In this document: positions 1 to 8,646 of the stretch, piece after piece
How positions within the stretch are numbered: position 1 is the first letter of the stretch
Layout: each line of letters begins with the position of its first letter
NCBI GenBank assembly: GCA_036556825.1
Contig: DATBIR010000147.1
Coordinates: 7,720-71,719, forward strand
Origin: JAJKJG01 sp036556825
GTDB taxonomy: Bacteria; Pseudomonadota; Alphaproteobacteria; Rhizobiales; Beijerinckiaceae
DNA: 64,000 bases
Reading direction: 5' to 3'
The notes under the pieces: generated by a model
The model's input: only the letters and a program-made list of their open reading frames with translations
Told to the model about the DNA's origin: nothing
Databases searched by the model: none
Translations under genes and position numbers: made by a program

Positions 1-17
1 TTCTCCAGGAGGAAAAC

Positions 18-767
18 ATGCTGAAGAAGCATATGGCGGCCTGCCTTGTGGCAACCGCCTTTATGACTCTGCCTGCGCTCGCTCAAACCAGCACGGCTCC
101 GTCGAGCTCGGCTCCGGCAGCCACCCAGCCGGCGATGCCCGCCCCAAGCAGCCAGTCAACTGCGCCAAGCTCGGCTGCATCGGGCCAGTTCATGACCCAG
201 CAGGAGACTGATCAATGGCGCGGCTCCAAGCTCGTCGGCCTGGACGTTTACGGATCCGACAACGAAAAGATCGGCGACATCAATGATGTCCTGGTCGACC
301 GTCAGGGCAACCTCGAGGCGATCGTGATCGGCGTCGGCGGCTTCCTCGGCATCGGCGAGAAGAGCGTGGCCATACCGTTCAAGTCCGTGGAATTCGTTGA
401 TACGCCGAGGGCGTCGACCCGTACGAGCGATGCAACGTCCCGCAGCACCGACACATCGGCGCGCACCGACGCGACGGGCAGCACGACCGCTGCGCCCGCA
501 ACCGATCGCCCGGCGACGACGGCGACGACCGGCACGACAGCCGGTAGCGGAACCGCCGGCACGTCCGCGGCCACATCTTCGAGCGATCGCACGGGGGCCT
601 CGAGCGCGAGCCGCTCGGCCGAGCGCGGCTATCCGGACCACGCGATGGTGCGGATGTCGCGCGCCGACCTGCAGAATGCGCCGGCCTTCCGGTATGCCGG
701 CGAACGTCGTTCTGACGACACGCGGCGGTCGGACACCGGCGGCTCGAGCACGGCACCGCGGCAGTAA
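18..767 (+). CDS. secreted PRC-barrel domain protein
   Basis: The start at 18 follows a strong AGGAGG at 8-13. The 249-residue product begins with a Sec signal peptide (LKK, hydrophobic core, cleavage near ALAQ at residue 23), then a Ser/Ala/Pro/Thr-rich linker. A single PRC-barrel domain follows at about residues 69-130, with the usual pattern 'KLVGLDVYGSDNEKIGDIND' and a GGFLGIGEK turn. The rest is Thr/Ser/Ala low complexity with a short conserved tail ending near YAGERR. Secreted PRC-barrel proteins of this type are common in Hyphomicrobiales, but their role is not settled. It is monocistronic, with a terminator just after it. The domain call is firm; the function is unknown. Confidence 0.85.
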   Translation: MLKKHMAACLVATAFMTLPALAQTSTAPSSSAPAATQPAMPAPSSQSTAPSSAASGQFMTQQETDQWRGSKLVGLDVYGSDNEKIGDINDVLVDRQGNLEAIVIGVGGFLGIGEKSVAIPFKSVEFVDTPRASTRTSDATSRSTDTSARTDATGSTTAAPATDRPATTATTGTTAGSGTAGTSAATSSSDRTGASSASRSAERGYPDHAMVRMSRADLQNAPAFRYAGERRSDDTRRSDTGGSSTAPRQ

Positions 768-790
768 CGGCACGCAAGTCGCAACGGGAA

Positions 791-812
791 GGGGCTCTCC
801 GAGCCCCTTTTT
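791..812 (+). terminator. Rho-independent terminator after the PRC-barrel gene
   Basis: A perfect 7-bp stem, GGGGCTC and GAGCCCC, encloses a TCC loop and is followed at once by five Ts (808-812). It lies 24 bp beyond the stop codon. Confidence 0.85.
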
Positions 813-1082
813 CGTTGGCCCGGCGCATCGGCGGAGTGCTTCCATCGACTGCCGCGTCACGCTCTCGCTTGCCCCTGCCATCATCGTGCGCTAGAGCCGA
901 TTCCGTTTTGGCGGACACGGCTGCAAACTTGTTTTTGAGCGCATTTTCTACGGCGGGTTGGAGCGACCACGGATCACCCCCGGGGCACGCGTCCGCCAGT
1001 GGATGGGCGGAGTCGGCGTGCCACAACGCAAGCTGCTTCGCATTATTCGTCACGCCGCTCTGACCAACTCGGAATCGAAGGC
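813..1082. other. intergenic region, nothing recognised
   Basis: No coding sequence with a supported start, repeat or RNA was seen in these 270 bp. The stretch must hold the promoter of the acyltransferase gene that follows, but no convincing -35/-10 pair was found. Confidence 0.5.
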
Positions 1083-2177
1083 ATGCGCGAGCCGAATGCG
1101 ATCGATTTCTGGCGCGGTTTCGCCCTGATCACGATCTTCCTCAACCACGTTCCGGGGAATGTGTTCGAGCGCTTCACCTACTCGAAATATTCCCTGTCCG
1201 ACGCAGCCGAGCTGTTCGTGTTTCTCGCCGGGTGGGCGATCGCCCTGGCGACGCGCGGCCGCAACGGGCTGGAGCCGCCAAACCGCGTCCTGCTGCGCCT
1301 TTTCTCGCGCGCTGTCGAAGTCTACCGCGCACAGCTCGTGATCACGGCGCTCGCCATCGCGCTGATCGCGGCGGCGGCTCTCTATTTCGACAATCCGCTG
1401 TTCCTCGAGTGGCACAACGCGGCGCCGGCCTTCTCGGACCCGATCCGGACGACGATCGGGTGGGTTCTGCTGACCCACCAGCTCGGTTACTTCAACATCC
1501 TGCCGCTCTACGTGGCCCTGCTCGCCCTGTCGCCGCCCTTTGTGCTGCTGGCGCGCGTCAGCCGCCCCGCGGCGCTGCTCCTGTCGGTATCCGTGTGGCT
1601 GGTCAGCCTGATTTTCGAGTTCAACCTGCCGACCTGGCCCGTGGAAGGCACGTGGTTCTTCAATCCTTTCGCCTGGCAGCTGCTGCTCGCCCTCGGCTTC
1701 CTGAGTTGCGAGTGGTCGCGCGATTCGGAAGCCTTCAACCGCTGGACGGCCCGGCTAATGCCCCTCGGGATCATCGGGGTTGCGATCGGCGCGGTCGTGG
1801 CGGTCTGGGACCTCAAGCCGGATCCCTATCTGGTGCCCGAGCCGCGCCTCCTGTTCATCTTTGATAAATCCAATCTGTCGCCTGGCCGCCTGCTCCACTT
1901 CATCAGCGTTCTTCTTGCTTTCCAAAATCTTTACGGGGTCCTCGCCCCACGGATTCCTTGGCTGGCGGGGCAACTTTCGGCTCTGGGGCGCAATTCCCTG
2001 GCCATTTTCTCGATCGGATCCGTTGTGAGCCTGGCGGCCCAGCTCTTGCGTTTCGAATGGGGGGGCGGTTTTATATTAGACGCGTTTATCTTGGGTTCAG
2101 GGTTCGCGTGCCTTATATTCACGGCATGGTTTGTAGAATGGCGCCTGCGGTCGCCGCGGCCTTCCTTGTCTGCCTGA
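1083..2177 (+). CDS. opgC: OpgC-family membrane acyltransferase
   Basis: A 364-residue polytopic membrane protein of the OpgC family within the acyltransferase-3 superfamily. The N-terminus shows the family pattern: RxxNAIDFWRG, FLNHVPGN, then SDAAELFVFLAGW. About ten hydrophobic segments follow. OpgC proteins transfer succinyl groups to osmoregulated periplasmic glucans, but relatives act on other envelope glycans, so the substrate here is inferred. The start at 1083 was preferred over an in-frame ATG at 999 because the upstream 28 residues are Arg/Ser-rich and unlike the family. The 3' end overlaps the SGNH-hydrolase gene by 52 bp, suggesting joint expression. No opgG or opgH glucan-synthesis gene is nearby. 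Confidence 0.8.
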   Translation: MREPNAIDFWRGFALITIFLNHVPGNVFERFTYSKYSLSDAAELFVFLAGWAIALATRGRNGLEPPNRVLLRLFSRAVEVYRAQLVITALAIALIAAAALYFDNPLFLEWHNAAPAFSDPIRTTIGWVLLTHQLGYFNILPLYVALLALSPPFVLLARVSRPAALLLSVSVWLVSLIFEFNLPTWPVEGTWFFNPFAWQLLLALGFLSCEWSRDSEAFNRWTARLMPLGIIGVAIGAVVAVWDLKPDPYLVPEPRLLFIFDKSNLSPGRLLHFISVLLAFQNLYGVLAPRIPWLAGQLSALGRNSLAIFSIGSVVSLAAQLLRFEWGGGFILDAFILGSGFACLIFTAWFVEWRLRSPRPSLSA

Positions 2178-2992
2178 CCGTCCTGGGCGGGGGATCGGGT
2201 GCGGCCGCCCAAACGGCCCCGCAGCAGGCGCCGCAGCAGGAGGCCGAGGTCGCCGACCGCAGCCTGTCTCCGGAATGCCGCGTCCCCGGATCAAAGCTCT
2301 ACACGTTGGCCTCCCTGCAAAGCGTCAAGGCCGCCCTCAAGGAGCATCGCGCCATTCGCGTGCTCGCCCTCGGGTCGTCCTCGATGGCCAGCATCGGCGC
2401 TTCGTCGGCCCAGGCGACCTATCCGGCGCGGCTCGCCGGCGAGCTCGAAAAACTCTTCCCCGATGTCGAGATTGAGGTGATCAACCGGGGTCTGTCGGGC
2501 GAGGTCGCAGGGGAGGCGGCGGAGCGCGTCCGCAACACGGTGGCCGAGGTCGACCCTGATCTCGTCGTGTGGCAGGTCGGCACGAATGATGCGCTGGCGC
2601 GCGTCGACGTCGACACGTTTTCGGATGCCCTCGACGACACCCTGAAGTGGCTCAAGTCGCACGAGGTCGACGTTGTGCTGGTCGATCCGCAATATACCGC
2701 GAGCCTGGCCCGCGACGAATACTACGCGAGCATCGTCAAGGCGATCGAGGACATCGCCCGCAAGGACGGCGTGCCGCTCGTGCGCCGCTTCGAGGCGATG
2801 CGCTACTTCGCGGCGGAGCGCAAGGCGCGCGCCAAGCGCGTCGGCGAGGGCTTCCACCTCAATGAGCTTGGCTATCGCTGCATGGCCGAGCACGTCGCTC
2901 TCGCGATCACCGTCAGCCTGCTTCAGCCCGACCCGCCCGACAGCTCGTCGCTGGACGTGTCCACGACCGCCAAAGTTTCGCCTGCCAGGTAG
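2126..2992 (+). CDS. secreted SGNH/GDSL-type hydrolase
   Basis: The start at 2126 (alternative ATG 2138) gives about 288 residues, opening with a signal peptide that ends near GAAAQ, so the protein is exported. The body is an SGNH hydrolase: block I LALGSSSM carries the nucleophile Ser but has Ser in place of the usual Asp after it; block II has NRGLSGE; block III has QVGTND; and the catalytic His lies in GFHLNELGYRCM, where the usual Asp three residues before it is replaced. Proteins of this family hydrolyse or transfer acyl esters, often on glycans. It overlaps opgC by 52 bp, so an acyl-transfer partnership in the periplasm is plausible. Confidence 0.78.
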   Translation: MVCRMAPAVAAAFLVCLTVLGGGSGAAAQTAPQQAPQQEAEVADRSLSPECRVPGSKLYTLASLQSVKAALKEHRAIRVLALGSSSMASIGASSAQATYPARLAGELEKLFPDVEIEVINRGLSGEVAGEAAERVRNTVAEVDPDLVVWQVGTNDALARVDVDTFSDALDDTLKWLKSHEVDVVLVDPQYTASLARDEYYASIVKAIEDIARKDGVPLVRRFEAMRYFAAERKARAKRVGEGFHLNELGYRCMAEHVALAITVSLLQPDPPDSSSLDVSTTAKVSPAR

Positions 2993-3279
2993 GTCGCGAG
3001 GTTCTGCCGTTCAGCGCCGCGCCGGCCGATTGCGCGGCTTGGCCCCCGCCATTTAAGAGTCAAGCAAGAGCCTTGCTCTAACCATGAGCCAGCCAACGCG
3101 CCCCGAGCCGGGTCGGGAAGCGCTTTGGGGCATGATCCGGCCACTACGCGCCGATGAAGGTCATGCGGCTCAGACAATCGGAACCGGATCGATCCATCGG
3201 AAGCGATCCTGCTCCGGGACCGTGCGACACTGCTTGCGCCGCCCGGGTTTCACCGCGGGCGAGGAGGGCCTGTTCAACC
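2993..3279. other. intergenic region before the flippase gene
   Basis: No gene with a credible start or composition was seen in these 287 bp. An in-frame ATG at 3154 would extend the flippase by 42 Arg/Pro-rich residues that do not resemble the family. Confidence 0.45.
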
Positions 3280-4608
3280 GTGACCGCAACGGCGGAGTTG
3301 TCCCTGAAGAGCGGTGCGGCGCTGATCCAGGCGCAGCGCGCTGCCCTGTCCGTGTTCCTGATCCGCATCGTCGGCGCGGCGCTCGCCTACGGCACGCAGG
3401 TCCTGGTCGCGCGCCTCATGGGCAGGCCGGAATACGGCGTTTTCGCCGAGGCGTGGGTCTTGATCACGGTTCTCGGGCATGCCGCACTGTGGGGCCTGAG
3501 CCAGGCCACCTGCCGTTTCGTTCCCCATTATCGCGCACGCGGCGAAACCGATCTGGTCCGCGGATTTCTCGTCGGCGGCGCGTCGTTCACACTGCTCAGT
3601 GGTCTCGTCACGGCCCTGCTCGGCGGAGCGGTGCTGTGGTTCGCGCGCGGCTGGATTGACGAGACGTTTTTCTGGCCTTTCGTTTTCGCGCTGCTGGTCG
3701 TGCCTGTCCTGGCCTTTCAGGATTACGTCGAGGCGGTTGCACGCAGCTTCAATTGGGTCGGGCTGGCCATTGCGCCTCCCTACATCGTGCGCCAGAGCCT
3801 CATCGCCGCGATCCTGATCGCCAGCATGCTCATGGGAGCGCCGGCGCAAGCCTGGGTCGCCATCGCATGCACGCTCGTGGCGAGCGCCATCTCGGTCACG
3901 GTTCAGACCATGGTGCTGCTGCGGCGCTTGCGGCAGGCCGTGCCGCCCGGGCCCCGATCGTACCGCCTGCGCGAATGGGGCATCGCGTCGGCTCCTCTGG
4001 CCATCGTCGATCTGACCCTGACCGGCTTCAATTTCATCGACGTCCTGCTGCTCGCCTTTCTGCTCCCGCCGGAGGCGGTGGGCGTCTATTTCGCTGCGAC
4101 GCGCATCCTGCAGTTCGTCGTGTTTGTGTCCTATGCGGCTTCGGCGGCGACGGCCGCACGCTTCGCCGAGGCCAAGGCGCACGGCGATGTTGCGCATCTG
4201 CGCGTACTCGTCCTCCGCACCGCGCGTCTCGGCAGCGCGGCGACCTTCGTCGTCGGCGCCGGCGTTCTGCTCGCTGCGCCGATTCTGTTGCGCTTTTTCG
4301 GCCCCGGCTTCGATGCAAGCTTCAACGCCCTTGCGATCCTCGTCGTCGGGATGGTGGCATACAGCGCGTGCGGGCCGGCCGAGGACGTTCTCAACATGCT
4401 GGGCGGCGAGCGCCTGTGCGCCACGGTCGCGCTGTCGGCCCTGCTCGCCGCCGTGCTGCTTATCCTCGTGCTCGTGCCGGCTTTCGGCATCATCGGCGCG
4501 GCCCTGGCCATGGCCAGCGCCAACGCGCTGCGCGGCGCCGCGCTTGCGCTGGCGGCACGGTGGCGTCTTGGCATATCGACGCACATCCTGGCGCGGGCCA
4601 ACGGATGA
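3280..4608 (+). CDS. polysaccharide flippase (Wzx/MATE superfamily)
   Basis: About 442 residues with some 12 to 14 hydrophobic segments, starting with AALSVFLIRIVGAALAYGTQ and LVARLMGRPEYGVFAEAW, the typical opening of Wzx-type lipopolysaccharide/exopolysaccharide flippases. The family moves undecaprenyl-linked glycan repeats across the inner membrane. The GTG at 3280 was chosen because GAGGAGG lies at 3261-3267 and the protein then begins just before the first membrane segment; an ATG at 3154 is the alternative. Its stop overlaps the start of the next gene (ATGA), so the two are probably translationally coupled. No glycosyltransferase or polymerase gene lies beside it, so the exported glycan is unknown. 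Confidence 0.78.
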   Translation: MTATAELSLKSGAALIQAQRAALSVFLIRIVGAALAYGTQVLVARLMGRPEYGVFAEAWVLITVLGHAALWGLSQATCRFVPHYRARGETDLVRGFLVGGASFTLLSGLVTALLGGAVLWFARGWIDETFFWPFVFALLVVPVLAFQDYVEAVARSFNWVGLAIAPPYIVRQSLIAAILIASMLMGAPAQAWVAIACTLVASAISVTVQTMVLLRRLRQAVPPGPRSYRLREWGIASAPLAIVDLTLTGFNFIDVLLLAFLLPPEAVGVYFAATRILQFVVFVSYAASAATAARFAEAKAHGDVAHLRVLVLRTARLGSAATFVVGAGVLLAAPILLRFFGPGFDASFNALAILVVGMVAYSACGPAEDVLNMLGGERLCATVALSALLAAVLLILVLVPAFGIIGAALAMASANALRGAALALAARWRLGISTHILARANG

Positions 4609-5780
4609 TCGACGCGGGTGCCTCGCGGTCGCATCCCGTCCCGCTGTCCGCGCTGCCGCCGCCGACCGGCGCGATTGTCGACCTGGATTGGCTGCGCGCG
4701 CGAGCGGATGCATGGGACCGTCTCGTGGCCGATGCCGCCGTGCCCAATCCCTTTTACGCGCGCCGCATCGTCGGGGCTCACCTGGAGCATGGCCTGGCTG
4801 GCGCCGACCTACGCTTCGCCGTCGTACATCGCGGCGAGGAACTGCTTGCGCTCCTGCCCTTTCGGCCGCGCGGTGCACGGGTGGCGCTGTTCCGGCGCGC
4901 GGCCACGGGCTGGATCTCGCCTTACGTGGTGACCTCGACGCCGCTCGTGACACGCCACGGCTTGACCGAGGCAGTCGACGCCCTGCTCGCGGCCATGGCG
5001 ACCGCAGGGGAGGGGGCGCTCTGGATGCTGCCGCTGCTCTCCATCGACAGCCCTGTCGGTGCTGCGCTCCAGGCCGGGCTCGCCGGGCGGCATTGGCCGG
5101 CCCGGACACTATCCGCGTTCGAGCGGCCCGTCTTCGATGCGCATGACGCAGCCGCTTATGCCGCCCATCTGGGGGCAGGGCGGCGCAAGGATCTGCAGCG
5201 CCGCCGCCGACGCCTCGCCGAACTCGGCTCGCTGGAGATGCAGAGCTTCACCGGGGGCTGGGCCCTGCGTCAGGCCGTCGAGGATTTTCTGACGCTCGAG
5301 CGCAAGGGTTGGAAGGGCGCGGCCGGAACGGCACTCGCCTGCCGCGAGAACACGGCTGCCTATCTTCGCGCTGTCTTCGCCGACGGCGACGACGCGGTGA
5401 CCTGCCGTGCCGATGTGTTGAGCCTCGCCGGACGCCCGATGGCGATCAGCCTGGCCTTCCTGTCCGGCGGCACCGCCTACATGTTCAAGACGGCCTACGA
5501 CGAGACCCTGCGCCGTTACGCGCCCGGGGTGCTGCTCGAGGACGAGATCGTGCGCGCCTGCCAGTCGGGGTTTGCCGAGCGTCTCGATTCGATGGCCATG
5601 CCCGGCGGCGTGATGGACAGCCTCTATCCGCATCGCCAGCGCATGGGCGACCTGCTCTTCGCCGCCGATGCGGCCTTTGCGCCCGGACGGCTCGCATCCC
5701 TGGCCGAGCAGGAGCTGACGTGCCGCCGCGCGATCGCCCGGCTCAAGACGCTGTATCGGCGAGCCCGCGGCGGCGCGTAA
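4605..5780 (+). CDS. GNAT-family (BcsL/CelD-like) protein
   Basis: The ATG at 4605 overlaps the flippase stop. The 391-residue product has the N-terminal region (about 20-130) and the C-terminal GNAT-like fold (about 175-340) of the Acetyltransf_6 family, which includes BcsL/CelD of cellulose operons and FemAB-related proteins. The segment GRPMAISLAFLSGGTAYMFK, followed by YAPGVLLEDEIVRA, is characteristic. Family members are thought to add acyl or aminoacyl groups to surface polysaccharides or lipids; the reaction is not established for this one. Coupling to a flippase supports a role in making or decorating an exported glycan. Confidence 0.72.
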   Translation: MIDAGASRSHPVPLSALPPPTGAIVDLDWLRARADAWDRLVADAAVPNPFYARRIVGAHLEHGLAGADLRFAVVHRGEELLALLPFRPRGARVALFRRAATGWISPYVVTSTPLVTRHGLTEAVDALLAAMATAGEGALWMLPLLSIDSPVGAALQAGLAGRHWPARTLSAFERPVFDAHDAAAYAAHLGAGRRKDLQRRRRRLAELGSLEMQSFTGGWALRQAVEDFLTLERKGWKGAAGTALACRENTAAYLRAVFADGDDAVTCRADVLSLAGRPMAISLAFLSGGTAYMFKTAYDETLRRYAPGVLLEDEIVRACQSGFAERLDSMAMPGGVMDSLYPHRQRMGDLLFAADAAFAPGRLASLAEQELTCRRAIARLKTLYRRARGGA

Positions 5781-5802
5781 GCCCCATGCCCGGGTCGCTC
5801 GC

Positions 5803-6312
5803 TTATTGACCGCGCTGCCGGCCTGAGCTGTGCCAGCCGACCATGGCCGCGGGCCTCGCATCGGTCGACGCGAAATACGGCTTCAGATCGAGGAGCGGCG
5901 TGCCGTCGAGGCAGTCGAGGCCGCGCACCTTCAGCCTGGGCCCTTCGATGCTGACAAGCTCGGCAACGGACAGCGCGATCGGATTCGGCCGTGCGGGTGA
6001 GCGCAGCGCAAACACGCCGCGCGTTTCGCCGTAATGATGTGGCTTCTGCAGCACCAGATTGCGCGGCGCGCGGTCCATCCAGTAGAGCACGATCACATGC
6101 GAAGCCGTCTCGAGGTCCTTGAGGCCTTCGCCGTAGCGAGGATCGAGCGCAATCGTGCAGACCGCATCGGACTCCGCGCTGTTCTTGGGACAGTCCCGTC
6201 GGCTTCGCCACGGCGTGCCGATTCGCCCAATGAAGAACACGCCGGCATCGAAGGTATCCGGCAGGAGGATCGCGCGTTCACCTGCGCGTTCTCCGAACTC
6301 CTCGTCACTCAT
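5803..6312 (-). CDS. trmO: tRNA (t6A37) N6-methyltransferase TrmO
   Basis: A 169-residue TrmO/TsaA-family protein (older names YaeB, VirR). In E. coli TrmO uses S-adenosylmethionine to methylate N6 of threonylcarbamoyladenosine at position 37 of some tRNAs. Visible motifs are FIGRIGTPW near the start, LDPRYGEGLKDLETASHVIV in the first half, and the signature RGVFALRSPARPNPIALS near residue 105. The family's conserved LDLKPYF follows. GGGAAG sits about six bases before the ATG at 6312. The gene is convergent with the GNAT gene (22-bp gap) and divergent from amn. Confidence 0.88.
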   Translation of the reverse strand: MSDEEFGERAGERAILLPDTFDAGVFFIGRIGTPWRSRRDCPKNSAESDAVCTIALDPRYGEGLKDLETASHVIVLYWMDRAPRNLVLQKPHHYGETRGVFALRSPARPNPIALSVAELVSIEGPRLKVRGLDCLDGTPLLDLKPYFASTDARPAAMVGWHSSGRQRGQ

Positions 6313-6419
6313 GATCGCTTCCCACTCGGGCGCTGGCCTCGCCTTCCGGCAAAGTCATTCGCACTTCTCGCCATCATGCTTTAAGACGGGGTCCGTGATG
6401 TGCAAAGGGACGCAGGTTC

Positions 6420-7895
6420 GTGAATGACGTTTCGCGCGATGGTCTCGAGCCCATTGCCGCGCCGGAACAAGCGGTCGAGCGGCTCGAGGCCCTGCATGCG
6501 GCGGCGACCGGTGCCTTGCGCGACGCCCTCGAGCGCTTCTTTGCGAAGGGAGTGCCGCCGACGCCAGCGGAACGGCTCCGCTTCCGTTATCCGGAACTGC
6601 GCCTGACCTATCGCCCACCGGGGCCGATCCCGGCCATCAAGCGAGCCTACGCCAAGTTCGAGGGGCCTGGCACCTACGCGACCACGGTGACGCATCCCTT
6701 GTTCTTCAAGGATTATCTGATGGAGCAGCTTCGGCCGCTGGTCGAGGACTACGGGGCGACGATGGAGGTCGGCGTCAGCACGCAGGAAATTCCCTACCCC
6801 TATGTGTTCGAGCGTGGCGACGAACTGGCTCGCGACGGTGTGTCGGCGGCGGATCTGGCGCGACACTTCCCGACGCCGCTGCTGTCGGCCGTGGGGGACG
6901 AAGTGGCGGACGGCACCTGGATGGATTTCCAGGCCGAGCCGCGGCCACTTTCCCTGTTCGACGCGGTCCGTGTCGATTATTCCCTGCGCCGCCTCGTCCA
7001 CTATACCGGCACTGATTGGCGCCTGATCCAGCCCTGGATCCTGCTCACCAACTATCACCGCTACGTCGACCAGTTCGTGCACTGGGCCCTGCGCCAGCTC
7101 GAGCAGGACGGCCCCTTCCTGTCACTGGTCATGCCCGGCGGGATCTTGATCGAGCGCGGCCGCAGCGATGCCGACCTTGCTGCCCGCATTGCCGAATCGC
7201 CGTGGCATCGCTTCCAGATGCCCGCCTATCATCTGCTGCGCCGCGATGGCCACGGCATCACGCTGGTCAATATCGGCGTCGGCCCGTCGAACGCCAAGAA
7301 CATCACGGACCACCTTGCTGTGCTGCGCCCGCATTGCTGGCTGATGGTCGGCCATTGCGGCGGCCTGCGGCAGTCGCAGATCATCGGCGATTACGTGCTG
7401 GCCCACGGTTATCTGCGCCGCGACCGCATCCTTGACGGTCTGGTTCCACCCAACATCCCCGTTCCGGCGCTGGCCGAGATCCAGGTCGCGCTGCAGGAGG
7501 CGGCGGCGCAGGTGACGGGGGAGCGCGGCGACGCCCTGAAGCGGCGGCTGCGCACGGGCACCGTCGTCACTTACGACGACCGAAACTGGGAATTGCGCTG
7601 GTCGCAGGAGCGCCGTCGCATCAACCTGTCCCGCGCCATCGCGGTCGACATGGAATCGGGGACGATCGCCGCGCAGGGCTACCGCCTGCGCGTGCCCTAC
7701 GGCACGCTGCTCTGCGTCTCCGACAAGCCGCTGCACGGCGAGATCAAACTGCCCGGGGCCGCCAATGCCTTTTACGAGCGCGCTGTCGGCGAGCATCTGA
7801 TGATCGGGCTCGGCGCGCTCGACATCCTGCGCGGGCAGTTGACCTCGCTACATTCGCGCAAGCTGCGCAGCTTCGACGAGCCGCCTTTCCGCTGA
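6420..7895 (+). CDS. amn: AMP nucleosidase
   Basis: A 491-residue AMP nucleosidase, which cleaves AMP to adenine and ribose 5-phosphate in purine turnover. The N-terminal regulatory domain (about 1-190) has the TYRPPGPIP and FKDYLMEQL segments of the bacterial enzyme. The C-terminal phosphorylase-like domain shows NYHRYVDQFV, LMVGHCGGLR and VDMESGTIAAQGYRLRVPYG, where the Asp/Glu pair belongs to the nucleoside phosphorylase active site. The GTG start at 6420 is preceded by AAGGGA at 6405-6410. It is divergent from trmO and probably transcribed alone or with the B3/B4 gene 24 bp downstream. Confidence 0.92.
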   Translation: MNDVSRDGLEPIAAPEQAVERLEALHAAATGALRDALERFFAKGVPPTPAERLRFRYPELRLTYRPPGPIPAIKRAYAKFEGPGTYATTVTHPLFFKDYLMEQLRPLVEDYGATMEVGVSTQEIPYPYVFERGDELARDGVSAADLARHFPTPLLSAVGDEVADGTWMDFQAEPRPLSLFDAVRVDYSLRRLVHYTGTDWRLIQPWILLTNYHRYVDQFVHWALRQLEQDGPFLSLVMPGGILIERGRSDADLAARIAESPWHRFQMPAYHLLRRDGHGITLVNIGVGPSNAKNITDHLAVLRPHCWLMVGHCGGLRQSQIIGDYVLAHGYLRRDRILDGLVPPNIPVPALAEIQVALQEAAAQVTGERGDALKRRLRTGTVVTYDDRNWELRWSQERRRINLSRAIAVDMESGTIAAQGYRLRVPYGTLLCVSDKPLHGEIKLPGAANAFYERAVGEHLMIGLGALDILRGQLTSLHSRKLRSFDEPPFR

Positions 7896-7919
7896 CCAAC
7901 CGAACCCCCGCCCATCTTC

Positions 7920-8639
7920 ATGTCCCTGACAGCATCCATCGGCGAGTTGATCTCGCGCTTTCCGCAGTTCCGTGTCGCTTTCGTGGTCGCGGAGAACCTG
8001 AAGCTCGCCGACGCGCGCGCACCGCACCTCGACGCGCTGATCATCGCGCGCGAGGATGAGACGCGCAGGCGCTGGGCTGATCGCGAATTGTCGGAGATCC
8101 CGGGAATCGCGGCGTGGCGCGCCGCCTACAAGGGATTTGGCATCAAGAAGACGAGCTACCGCTCGTCGGTCGAGCGCCTCGTCAAGCGCGTCAAGGCGGG
8201 CGACCGCCTGCCGGCGGTCAACACGCTGGTCGACATCTACAATGCGGTCTCGCTGAGCCACGTCTTCTGTTGCGGCGCCGACGACCTCGACAAGGTAACG
8301 CAGCCGCTCGCCTTCCGCTTTTCGCGGCCAGGTGACAGCTTTGTTGATATGGGCGCCGAGGCGGGTGAGGATCCGAACGACCCGCCCAAGGACGGCGAGG
8401 TCGTCTATGCGGATGCGCGGCACGTTCTGTGCCGGCGCTGGAACTGGCGGCAGGATGCGCGCACCGGCATCACGGCGGCGACGACGCGCGCCGTAATCAC
8501 CGTGCAGGCCAACGGCTGGGGCGATCTCGAGGCGGCGGTCGCGGATCTCACCGACCTGATCACGCGCTTCACCGGCGGCTCGGGCCGCGTCGCGGTCGCC
8601 GATGCATCGCGAGCCGACATCGTCCTTGCGCCGCCCTAA
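7920..8639 (+). CDS. B3/B4 tRNA-binding-domain protein
   Basis: A 239-residue stand-alone B3/B4 domain, as in the phenylalanyl-tRNA synthetase beta subunit. Typical segments are AWRAAYKGFGIKKTSYRSS, LPAVNTLVDIYNAVSLSHV and GEVVYADARHVLCRRWNWR. Stand-alone proteins of this family have been proposed to edit or bind aminoacyl-tRNA, but a physiological substrate is not established here. It lies 24 bp after amn and just before a membrane transporter gene on the same strand, so the three may be cotranscribed. Confidence 0.8.
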   Translation: MSLTASIGELISRFPQFRVAFVVAENLKLADARAPHLDALIIAREDETRRRWADRELSEIPGIAAWRAAYKGFGIKKTSYRSSVERLVKRVKAGDRLPAVNTLVDIYNAVSLSHVFCCGADDLDKVTQPLAFRFSRPGDSFVDMGAEAGEDPNDPPKDGEVVYADARHVLCRRWNWRQDARTGITAATTRAVITVQANGWGDLEAAVADLTDLITRFTGGSGRVAVADASRADIVLAPP

Positions 8640-8646
8640 GTCTGCC

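Noticed and set aside
3154..3279. Longer flippase start at 3154
   Set aside because: It adds 42 Arg/Pro-rich residues without family similarity, whereas GTG 3280 has a GAGGAGG site.
3274..5109. 611-codon minus-strand open frame
   Set aside because: It is antisense to the flippase and GNAT genes, Arg/Ala/Gln-rich with no domain pattern; typical shadow of GC-rich coding DNA.
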